Below, one piece after another: positions 56,495 through 64,000 of a stretch of 64,000 nt of DNA. The position numbers and the translations under genes were made by a program. The number at the start of each line of letters is the position of its first letter. The stretch's first letter is position 1. Below the pieces are notes generated by a model. It worked only from the letters and a program-made list of their open reading frames with translations. It had not been told where the DNA came from and did no database searches. The stretch is from Saccharicrinis sp963675435 (GTDB lineage: Bacteria > Bacteroidota > Bacteroidia > Bacteroidales > Marinilabiliaceae), in assembly GCA_963675435.1 (NCBI GenBank), contig OY776216.1, positions 1,364,001-1,428,000 of the forward strand, read 5' to 3'.

Positions 56495-57976
56495 TTAATT
56501 TATTTTTGATGCAATTATCTAAGTTTTTAAAAATTAGCTTAAGTGAGTAGTATTCAAATCGATATAAAAATAATTATTCATTAGTATTAATAAAATGAAT
56601 ATCGAAATCAAAAAAAACACGTAGTAAATGTAATTTTTATTTTTCACATAAATATTTTTGAAACATTATGTTTGTTTTTCTTCTTTAATGGATATCTACT
56701 CATATTATTTGTGAATGCAGATCTTTTATCCAATTCAAGTAAATGCAAAAAGCTATTGATACTTGTACAGATGCATATGCATATGTATTAGAAAAAAAGG
56801 TCGAATAGAAGAATCTATTCATTTTTTAATAGAAGCTGCAATTGATGATATTAAGATAGCGAATAAAGAACATGTAGCCTTAATTAATTAGCCTATATTT
56901 TATTTGAAAATGGAGATATTCTAAGATCTAGTGATTATTTGAAATTGACATGAAAAGATGATGATGAGTATGGTGTTATACTGCGAAAATTTCTAATATC
57001 ACAAATGCAGCCATTTATAGAATCCGCAAAACTTAATTTAGCATAGAGTGTGAAGACTAAAATTAAAAGCTATGCTATATTAATTACTTTATTATTTTTG
57101 GTTATAGCTGTGATTTTATTTTTGTGAAGATCAGACAGTTTAACAAAATTATAACGGCTAGTAACGAAGCTAACGCATCAAATGAGACTTTGACAACTAC
57201 AAATAATCAACTACGTGAAGTAAATTTTATTAAAGAAGAGAATATTGGTTACTTTTTTAACGTTACAACTGAGTATGTTGATAAGTTAGAAGAATTTAAG
57301 CAATCAATAGAAAACAAATTACATTCAAATAAAGTTAATGGAATCGGACAGGTGGTAAAAAAAACTAAATGTTAAAAATGAAAGAGAAGCAATGTATAGC
57401 TCATTTGATCTAACTTTTTTAAAGATATTTCCTGATTTCATAGAATGTTTTAATAATCTGTTAGAAACAAGGTTTCAGATTGTAATTATGTAAGAAAACT
57501 GCTTAAATACAGATTTGCGCATTTTTGCTTTAATGCGTTTGGGAATTCCATATAGCAATGCTTCATAGTATGATAATTTTCCTAATTGTAGTTATGTAGT
57601 ATGATGGATTACAAATGACGAGGATCACATCTGGGGTACTACTCTTCAGGATTTAGTTAAAGGGCTAAGAGGTAATTTAGCAGCTATTAAAAGATCGCTG
57701 GAGAATGAAGAAGTATTGGTTTTTGTAAATACAAGAAATTCAAACATTTCTTATTCAATTCCTTCATCGCTCTAAAATAAAGGATGGACTGATTTTTATC
57801 TCATAAAACAGTTCAACTAGGGGAAATATTATTCTTGCATGCTTTCGAAAATATAGTGTTAACAAAATAATAGCTATAGCTATATTTTTGATTTAGTTTA
57901 AGTGTAATGACTTATTGGTATAAAAATTATAAAATTCGTAAATTTAGTAAATAGCATATTTACAAATAGCAATTAT
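56495..57976. other. Long gap with a wrecked gene and A/T-rich sequence
   Basis: About 1.5 kb contains no intact gene. It holds the DUF6377 remnant (56690-57568). A 57-codon open stretch at 57605-57775 reads WITNDEDHIW and ends PSSL; it has no ATG in frame and no recognised family. The final 200 bp lead to the GH31 gene. Confidence 0.65.
56690..57568 (+). pseudogene. DUF6377-family regulator, fragmented
   Basis: Pieces of a known Bacteroidota regulator type appear in different frames. A membrane helix occurs at 57071-57127 (YAILITLLFLVIAVILFL, ended by TGA). A coiled-coil segment (57124-57375) includes REVNFIKEENIGYFFNV, recalling the family's HIKEEYIGYFLN. A C-terminal region from 57401 carries FDLTFLKIFPDFIECFNNLL, an in-frame TAA, then LNTDLRIFALMRLGI. 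At least two frameshifts and several stops are seen. The N-terminal repeats are barely recognisable. Confidence 0.72.
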
Positions 57977-60115
57977 ATGAAACAGATTTTAACTTGCATG
58001 TTGTTCATAGGGATAATATTAACCTCTTGTGAACAAAAAAATAAAAACGGAATAATAGGTCCTGAAACGGCAATTTTTTATCCCGAAAATTTTAATTCAG
58101 GGCAGTTGTTACCTTCTTTTGCACTGTTAAAAGAACCTGTTGTTTCAAACAATATTACTGATGCCTGGAAAATAATACCAGAATATTCAATAACTAAAGA
58201 TAGTTTGAACTTGATCTCTATACAAATTGATGAAAATGTGGATTTGTATGGAACCGGAGAAGTATTTGGGGACTTAAATAGGACCGATAAAGAAGTTACG
58301 CTTTGGAATACGGATAACTATGCTTACAATAAAGATGAAGGCAAAAGGTTATATCAATCTCATCCATGGATTTTAGGAGTAAGGGCTGATGGTACATCAT
58401 TTGGTATTTTAGTTGATAATACTTGGAAGCAATTTTTTCAATTAAGTAATCCAATTGAAATTACTACAGAAGGCCCGGCTCCAAGAGTAATTGTAATAGA
58501 AAAAGAATCACCTCAGGAAGTAATTAAAACTTTGGCTCAACTAACAGGAACCATGGAAATGCCTCCATTGTGGGCTTTAGGTTTTCAGCAATGTCGTTAT
58601 TCGTATTTTCCTGATACCCGGGTAAAAGAAATAGCAAATGAGTATCGTAATAGAGAAATTCCTTGTGACGTAATATGGATGGATATTGATTATATGCAGA
58701 ATTATAAAATTTTTACTTTTGATAGTGTTGCTTTTTCGAATCCTCAAAATGTTAATGATTATTTACATGATCAGGATTTTAAATCTGTATGGATGATTGA
58801 TCCGGGAGTGAAAAAAGAGGAGGGTTATCCTGTTTATGACCAAGGAACTGCAGGTGATCATTGGGTTAAATCAACAGATCAAAAAGATTTTGTGGGAAGT
58901 GTTTGGCCTGGCCCATGTGTATTCCCTGATTATACAAGACCTGAAACCTGTGAATGGTGGGGTAGTTTATATAAAGATTTTATGGCAACAGGTGTTGATG
59001 GGGTTTGGAATGATATGAATGAACCATCAGTTTTTGATGGGCCTGACGGAACAATGCCTGAGGATAATTGGCATAGAGGTGGTGGTTTCTTACCTGCAGG
59101 TTCGCACTTAAGGTATCATAATGTTTATGGCATGATGATGGTGAATGCAAGTAGAGAAGGAATTTTAAAGGTTAATCCAAATAAGCGACCTTTTGTACTT
59201 TCTCGATCTAATTATTTAGGAGGACAACGTTATGCTGCTACCTGGACTGGGGATAATGCCTCAACGTGGGAGCATATGAAAATGGCAACACCTATGATCT
59301 TAAACCTTGGTTTATCAGGTCAGCCATTTTCAGGACCGGATATAGGTGGTTTTAAGGGAGATGGTAATCCAGAACTTATTGCGAATTGGATGGCTGTTGG
59401 AGCATTCTATCCGTTTAGTCGTAATCATACCGAAAATAATTCTATTGATCAGGAGCCATGGGCATTTGGACAGAAAGTTGAGGCTGTTTCCAGAGTAGCT
59501 TTGGAAAGAAGATATCGTTTGATGCCATATTTGTATACCTTATTCCATGAAGCATCTTTAAATGGTTTACCTGTTATGCGACCTGTATTTTTTGCTGATA
59601 CAAAAGATTCTAATTTAAGAGATGAACAAGAAGCATTCTTGCTAGGTGATGATTTGTTAGTAGTACCACAATATGCTAAAAATCCTTCGTTACCCCACGG
59701 TATTTGGAAAACCATTCAATTATTAGATGGGGATAGAGAAAATGATGGTTACCAAGCAGAATTAAAGCAAAGAGGTGGATCTATTTTGCCATTAACAAAA
59801 GTGATGCAATCAACAGTAGAATATAGAACTGACAGTTTAACTATATTAGTATCACTTGATAAAGAAGGTAAAGCAAAAGGACAGTTGTATATGGATGCTG
59901 GAGATGGTTTTAGCTATAAAAAAGGTGAATATGCAATTGATGAGTTTAGTGCTATTTTGGCAGCAACAAACGAGGTTATTGTTAATATTAGTCAAAATGA
60001 AGGTTCTTTGAAAAGTAAAGCTCGTTATTACAAAGTAGGACTTGTGTCAGACAATGGAATTAAATTTTCAGATTGGGAAAATGATGGTTTGATTAGAGTT
60101 GATTTTAAAAAGTAG
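57977..60115 (+). CDS. GH31 family alpha-glucosidase-like lipoprotein
   Basis: A 712-residue protein with a lipoprotein signal (LTSC). The GH31 catalytic nucleophile is D346 in DGVWNDMNEPSVFDG, and the acid/base is D426 in ATWTGDNAS. A C-terminal beta domain follows. It is expected at the outer membrane or periplasm acting on alpha-glucosides. No polysaccharide-utilisation partners (SusC/D) are next to it, so it seems a stand-alone enzyme. Confidence 0.92.
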   Translation: MKQILTCMLFIGIILTSCEQKNKNGIIGPETAIFYPENFNSGQLLPSFALLKEPVVSNNITDAWKIIPEYSITKDSLNLISIQIDENVDLYGTGEVFGDLNRTDKEVTLWNTDNYAYNKDEGKRLYQSHPWILGVRADGTSFGILVDNTWKQFFQLSNPIEITTEGPAPRVIVIEKESPQEVIKTLAQLTGTMEMPPLWALGFQQCRYSYFPDTRVKEIANEYRNREIPCDVIWMDIDYMQNYKIFTFDSVAFSNPQNVNDYLHDQDFKSVWMIDPGVKKEEGYPVYDQGTAGDHWVKSTDQKDFVGSVWPGPCVFPDYTRPETCEWWGSLYKDFMATGVDGVWNDMNEPSVFDGPDGTMPEDNWHRGGGFLPAGSHLRYHNVYGMMMVNASREGILKVNPNKRPFVLSRSNYLGGQRYAATWTGDNASTWEHMKMATPMILNLGLSGQPFSGPDIGGFKGDGNPELIANWMAVGAFYPFSRNHTENNSIDQEPWAFGQKVEAVSRVALERRYRLMPYLYTLFHEASLNGLPVMRPVFFADTKDSNLRDEQEAFLLGDDLLVVPQYAKNPSLPHGIWKTIQLLDGDRENDGYQAELKQRGGSILPLTKVMQSTVEYRTDSLTILVSLDKEGKAKGQLYMDAGDGFSYKKGEYAIDEFSAILAATNEVIVNISQNEGSLKSKARYYKVGLVSDNGIKFSDWENDGLIRVDFKK

Positions 60116-60398
60116 TTTATTTTCATAAAATAGAATTAATACTTATGTTGAGACTGGTTTAATTAGTAAAATATTAGGTCAGTCTTTTAATTTTGTATCC
60201 ATTACGTTTAATGTTAAAAAAATATGCTTTTTGTGTTTCTGCAGATTATCAGGATGTTATTCAGGATGTTATAAAAATGAGCTTTTGATGATTTGAAGAC
60301 TTTATTAAATATTTTGTAAAATTGTTATTTGTTGGTTTGTAGTTAGTTATAATTTTTTCTAATTTCGATGCGAATGCTTTACTTCAAAAATATTATTG

Positions 60399-61100
60399 AT
60401 GCCCTACAGACGACTTCCAAATACAGATCAGGCTCGATTGCGTGCATTGAAAGCAGCACTGGATCAAGGTAGATTAAAATATCCATACGATTTGGCATAT
60501 CCACAACAGCTATACCACGATATCCAATCAATTTTACCTCAGTTTGAACAAGCTGTATCTCAATATAATTTTAGTAAGGAGCGTCAGGCGAAGTACGGAA
60601 AGTTATTATCTGATCAATTTAAAGAATCTCGTATTTATGTATCGCACTTTGTGCAGGTTTTAAACTTTTGTATAATCAGAAAAGAATTAAAACCTGAAGT
60701 ACGAGAGGAATTTGGATTAAGTATTGAAGACAAAGCGGTTCCTGAATTAGGGACTGAGCAACAATTAATACATTGGGGTAAAAAAGTAATTACAGGTGAG
60801 GAGTCGAGAATGATGAAAGGTGGGACAAGGATTTATAATCCATCAATCGCAATGGTTAAAGTTAAGTATGAAAAATTTATAGAATACTACAATAATCATA
60901 AAAACCTGCAAAATACAACTCAAAAAATGCATGAAAAGGTTACAAGCATGAGGGATGTTGTAGATAATTTGATTCTAAAAGTATGGAATGGTATTGAAGA
61001 AAACTTCAATGATCTTTCCGGTGATGACAAAAGAAATGCCTGCTCAAACTATGGCATAGTTTACATGTACCGAAAAGATGAAAAACCAATGGAATCCTAA
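60399..61100 (+). CDS. Conserved Bacteroidota protein of unknown function
   Basis: From ATG 60399 (MPYRRLPNTDQARLRALK) this is a 233-residue, mostly helical, cytoplasmic protein. I recall similar MPYRRLPNTD proteins from Bacteroidales; no role is known to me. A TTG one codon upstream is equivalent. It converges with the CPBP gene, overlapping its stop by 4 bp. Confidence 0.8.
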   Translation: MPYRRLPNTDQARLRALKAALDQGRLKYPYDLAYPQQLYHDIQSILPQFEQAVSQYNFSKERQAKYGKLLSDQFKESRIYVSHFVQVLNFCIIRKELKPEVREEFGLSIEDKAVPELGTEQQLIHWGKKVITGEESRMMKGGTRIYNPSIAMVKVKYEKFIEYYNNHKNLQNTTQKMHEKVTSMRDVVDNLILKVWNGIEENFNDLSGDDKRNACSNYGIVYMYRKDEKPMES

Positions 61101-61999
61101 TTAAGGATTAAATTCTGCTTTTTTCGTAAGTAAAATAAAATGATACCCACACCCAGAATACTTAATAATACAAGTAATAAATTAGGTAATTCAGTTTGCG
61201 CTTCCATGGGATTTCCATGTATTTCATTGTTGCTTTGAGATAAGTTGTATAGAATAAAGGCTACAAAGTTATTGATAAAGTGAGCAGTAATAGATAACCA
61301 AATACTTTTACCATAAACAACCAGATATCCGAAAATAATACCTAAAAAAAAGCGTGGTAAAAACCCAAAGAATTGCATGTGCATTGCGCTGAATAAAAAA
61401 GCGGTAATCAAAATAGAAATATGATAATTTTTTGTCAACGTAGTTATTAATTTTTGTAAGGCTCCTCTAAATAATAGTTCCTCACCTATTGCTGGAATAA
61501 TTGCAATAATAAAGATGTTTAATACAACTAGCATCCAACCAGATGTATCCAAAAATATTTTTGTAAGCTCTAAAGCTTGGTTTTCTTTCATTTTCATCCA
61601 TTCTTCAATGTGTTGTAAATATGAAGGAAATGGGATGTTGTAATTGAGATATCCTAAAAAGCTTACAAAAGGTTGAGCTATGAGTATAATTAAAATGGTC
61701 AGTGCAATAAACTTGTAACCAGGATTTATCAGTCGAAGCCAAATAAAAGGTTTGTCTTGCGAAATTACGGCAAAAAATATTGGGGGAATAACAAATAGAG
61801 CAAGACTTTGAATAATCTGAAAATATCTGGCAAATCCTGGATTATTTGCTATTTCATGTGCGTTGTTAATAATTTCAGTATCCCATATGAATGATCCGAT
61901 GAATGTTGCAGTTATACTAAGGAGTAGCCAAGTTGTAAGAGTTACTATGAATAGTAATATAATTTGACTGAAACTGGATATGCTATTGAATCGAACCAT
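61097..61999 (-). CDS. CPBP-family intramembrane metalloprotease
   Basis: From ATG 61999 (MVRFNSISSFSQ) this is a 300-residue protein with about eight membrane helices and the three CPBP motifs: GEELLFRG, LFSAMHMQ and ITAHFINN. In-frame codons to 62032 add a hydrophilic N-end. The intact first motif contrasts with the variant motif in the IS-split paralogue at 14.4 kb. Members process prenylated or other membrane peptides. Confidence 0.85.
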   Translation of the reverse strand: MVRFNSISSFSQIILLFIVTLTTWLLLSITATFIGSFIWDTEIINNAHEIANNPGFARYFQIIQSLALFVIPPIFFAVISQDKPFIWLRLINPGYKFIALTILIILIAQPFVSFLGYLNYNIPFPSYLQHIEEWMKMKENQALELTKIFLDTSGWMLVVLNIFIIAIIPAIGEELLFRGALQKLITTLTKNYHISILITAFLFSAMHMQFFGFLPRFFLGIIFGYLVVYGKSIWLSITAHFINNFVAFILYNLSQSNNEIHGNPMEAQTELPNLLLVLLSILGVGIILFYLRKKQNLILN

Positions 62000-62059
62000 G
62001 AAATTTGATTTTTGCCGAATATAAAAAATCAAATTAACTAATTGGCTATTATAAAAAAT

Positions 62060-62093
62060 AAAACCCCATTGATAAAAAGATCGATGGGGTTTT
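62060..62093 (-). terminator. Terminator after the 62.1-kb gene
   Basis: A 14-bp stem, AAAACCCCATTGAT (62060-62073) with ATCGATGGGGTTTT (62080-62093), has one mismatch and on the minus strand is followed by a T-rich run. Confidence 0.85.
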
Positions 62094-62112
62094 GGAAACT
62101 ATATAAAATGTT

Positions 62113-62628
62113 CTAAGCCAATTTTTGTGAGATTAACTTTTCTCTTAATTGTGATTTTAAGTTTTTTCTTAAATTATAGGATTTTGCTTCTTTACCTTTA
62201 TATTCCTTCTTTGAATTAGATTCATTAATTTTTGGGTAATTTAAAAAGGTTTCGTAAAACTTAACCTGTTCAAAATAATTAAGCTTCACCTTGGTAGGTG
62301 AGGTTAAATAAATTTTAAGCCAAAAATTAATCGGTTTGTTAATGTTTAATACTTGTAATCCTTTTATTTTATAGAAATAATCAAGTATCATATCATCACT
62401 TAGTCTTTTACTTGTAACATTATGAATGGTTTCGAGTACATTCTCCTTTGTTTCATTAGGATTGCTAAACAAGATTTTCTCCATCTTGGGAATAGCTCTT
62501 TTTTCTGCAATTAATCTTAAGATCGGCTTATATAAATAGATTAATGATAGCAAAAATAAAAAAGTTAATGCAATAATTATATAGGTCATCTCTCCCTGTT
62601 TTGTAAATTCAACATCTCCAATAATCAC
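62113..62628 (-). CDS. Membrane-anchored protein, unrecognised
   Basis: A 171-residue protein has one membrane helix (residues about 15-37, MTYIIIALTFLFLLSLIYLY) and a basic, helical C-terminal part ending in KLISQKLA. An alternative start at the MTYII methionine would place the helix at the N-terminus. No family recognised. Confidence 0.65.
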   Translation of the reverse strand: MIIGDVEFTKQGEMTYIIIALTFLFLLSLIYLYKPILRLIAEKRAIPKMEKILFSNPNETKENVLETIHNVTSKRLSDDMILDYFYKIKGLQVLNINKPINFWLKIYLTSPTKVKLNYFEQVKFYETFLNYPKINESNSKKEYKGKEAKSYNLRKNLKSQLREKLISQKLA

Positions 62629-62800
62629 TCTTCTTCTTCCTCGTGTTTTTACTCCTGTTTACCCTGTTCTTGGATAAAAGGTTTTAAATAATTGACGAAC
62701 TAACCTTATAACGAAACGAATTGTAAAAATGTTACAATGAAAAGCATTAAGAGAATTAAAAATCAGATGAAAAGTTAATGACTAAATTTTTAATTATAGG

Positions 62801-63817
62801 CTATTTCTGGAGTTTGTAAAATGCTTTTTTTATTACGTCTAAGTTTAAATTCCCCTGTGAGATAAAAATATGGTTGTTTGAATGAAATTTAGCAAGGTAC
62901 TCTTGTTCAGTTTGGCCAGGAGTTGGAACAAGTAAGGCTCTTTTTTTTAAGTACTCTAAGTCCATTATTGAGGAATATCCCGATCTGCAGATGATTAGTT
63001 TAGAGTTTAATAATACTTCCTTTAATTCAGAGGAAGGTAGATGGGGTACTATTTTGAAGTTGTTCTTCAGGAGTGTTTTAAGTTGGTTTGGTTTACCTTG
63101 TACTATTAATGTTTTATATTCACTATTTTGTAATATGTTAATTATACATGTCTCAAAATCCGTTCTAGCAGGTTCTGGTCCTGATAAAACCACTACAATA
63201 TCGTAATTTTCTGAAGATCTATTCTTGCTGTTTGTAAACGAAAATCTTGATTTGGGACCAATAAATTTTAGACTTGATTCGTGTTTGTATTTATGGCTTA
63301 AATCTCCGCTAAGGTTGTTTGATTCATTAGCATAGTCTGGAATCCAGCATTCATCGTATTTGTTGATAAATGTTTTTATAATTGTATGTATCATTCCTTC
63401 AAACAAAATAAAAGGTTTGGGTAGTTTAACCATCGGTTGATGTGTAATAAATATAGAATGTACTTTTTTATTCCACAAACCATACCTATTGTCAGAAATG
63501 ATTACATCAATATTTTCTTCTTTAAGAATTCGTTTAATTTTCCAATGCTCATAAACAATGCGATAAGCTAGTGGAGGTATAATCTTTATTAAATTAAAAA
63601 TTGAACCTTCTGAGTAAAATTGAATTGATATGTCGTTTAGGATGATTGTTTTGATTTCAGGAAAAGCAGCGATTAAACATTTTAATGCATCTCCATCTCC
63701 GCAAAGAATAACGTTATGGCCTTGAATTTTTAACTCATGAATAATAGGCATCAAACGTGTTGCATGTCCCAAACCCCAATTAAGGGGGCATATCAAATAT
63801 GTTTTAGGAACAGCCAC
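62801..63817 (-). CDS. Glycosyltransferase, MurG/GT28-like
   Basis: A 338-residue protein starts at GTG (VAVPKTYLICPLNWGLGHATR). The N-terminal NWGLGHATRLMPII loop and C-terminal ICRSGYSSIMDLEYLKKRALLVPTPGQTEQEYLA match the GT-B fold of UDP-sugar-dependent GT28 enzymes. Acceptor unknown. It follows the partial radical SAM gene by 4 bp. Confidence 0.82.
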   Translation of the reverse strand: MAVPKTYLICPLNWGLGHATRLMPIIHELKIQGHNVILCGDGDALKCLIAAFPEIKTIILNDISIQFYSEGSIFNLIKIIPPLAYRIVYEHWKIKRILKEENIDVIISDNRYGLWNKKVHSIFITHQPMVKLPKPFILFEGMIHTIIKTFINKYDECWIPDYANESNNLSGDLSHKYKHESSLKFIGPKSRFSFTNSKNRSSENYDIVVVLSGPEPARTDFETCIINILQNSEYKTLIVQGKPNQLKTLLKNNFKIVPHLPSSELKEVLLNSKLIICRSGYSSIMDLEYLKKRALLVPTPGQTEQEYLAKFHSNNHIFISQGNLNLDVIKKAFYKLQK

Positions 63818-63821
63818 AAAA

Positions 63822-64000
63822 TTATCCAGATACTTGGGTTTTTATTCCTAATTCTTCTACAAGCTGGGCAATTTCGTTTAACCTTTCAATTGAAACTTTT
63901 TGTAATCCATCAACAGGAGTATCTCTTTCAATCGTGTAAATCATCACCTGTTTAGGGGCAATACTTTTTAATAATTCCAGCCAGCTTTCAATATCTTCTG
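63822..64000 (-). CDS. Radical SAM protein, C-terminal part (5' end outside the window)
   Basis: The visible 58 codons read EDIESWLELLKSIAPKQVMI and on through YTIERDTPVDGLQKVSIERL to a final VSG stop. 'MIYTI-RDTP...L-KVS-E-L--IA' is typical of the C-terminus of Bacteroidota radical SAM proteins (COG0731-like); this is from memory. The start and the cysteine motif are beyond the right edge. The gene runs into the glycosyltransferase. Confidence 0.65.
   Translation of the reverse strand, partial: EDIESWLELLKSIAPKQVMIYTIERDTPVDGLQKVSIERLNEIAQLVEELGIKTQVSG

Overview
The window looks like a chromosomal segment of a low-GC marine or anaerobic-leaning member of the Bacteroidota, most likely Bacteroidales/Marinilabiliales. 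This rests on gene content and signals: a fused CcsB-CcsA cytochrome c synthase, a three-subunit sdhCAB operon, a TonB-dependent receptor with a carboxypeptidase-like N-terminal domain, DUF4268, YwbE and DUF6377 families, few Shine-Dalgarno sequences, and several -7 boxes of the Bacteroidota form TAnnTTTG. The placement is an inference from the sequence; no database search was possible.

Layout. 1-9.4 kb holds two consecutive ABC export loci: a LolC/LolD-like permease and ATPase with an outer-membrane barrel, then a MacB-type ATPase, two permeases, an adaptor and a TolC-like channel. 9.4-10.7 kb has two exported thioredoxin-fold proteins. 11-17.4 kb is an accessory block: a START-domain protein and two short-chain dehydrogenases on the + strand face a minus-strand unit of HTH regulator, CPBP membrane protease and NAD-dependent epimerase. 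That minus-strand unit is broken by an ISAs1-family element with a perfect 10-bp target duplication. 17.5-18.1 kb carries a hairpin-rich miniature element and a short tandem repeat.

18.5-30.5 kb is mostly housekeeping: mnmH-selD, a leucine-rich-repeat protein, a small four-cysteine gene interrupted by an amber codon, MarC, an Fsr-like MFS transporter, YwbE, tRNA-Cys, folB, glnS, ppc and DUF4268. 30.5-38.6 kb has a porin, the CcsBA fusion and a large hybrid histidine kinase. 38.6-46.5 kb contains twin exported two-domain proteins created by a roughly 1.1-kb tandem duplication, an IS4-type element between them, a TonB-dependent receptor and dxs. The duplication also copied the 3' end of the receptor gene, now a decayed remnant.

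46.6-64 kb carries an OmpA-type lipoprotein, a radical SAM/SPASM protein, a second hybrid kinase, frr, sdhCAB, a cytidylyltransferase-GHMP kinase fusion, a wrecked DUF6377 regulator, a GH31 lipoprotein, a conserved Bacteroidota protein, a second CPBP protease, a glycosyltransferase and the end of a radical SAM gene. No CRISPR array, phage or complete defence system was seen. The most interesting material is the IS-split CPBP operon and its neighbours, the duplicated exported genes with a 109-bp identical non-coding block, the hairpin element, the amber-interrupted four-Cys gene and the nucleotidyltransferase-GHMP fusion.
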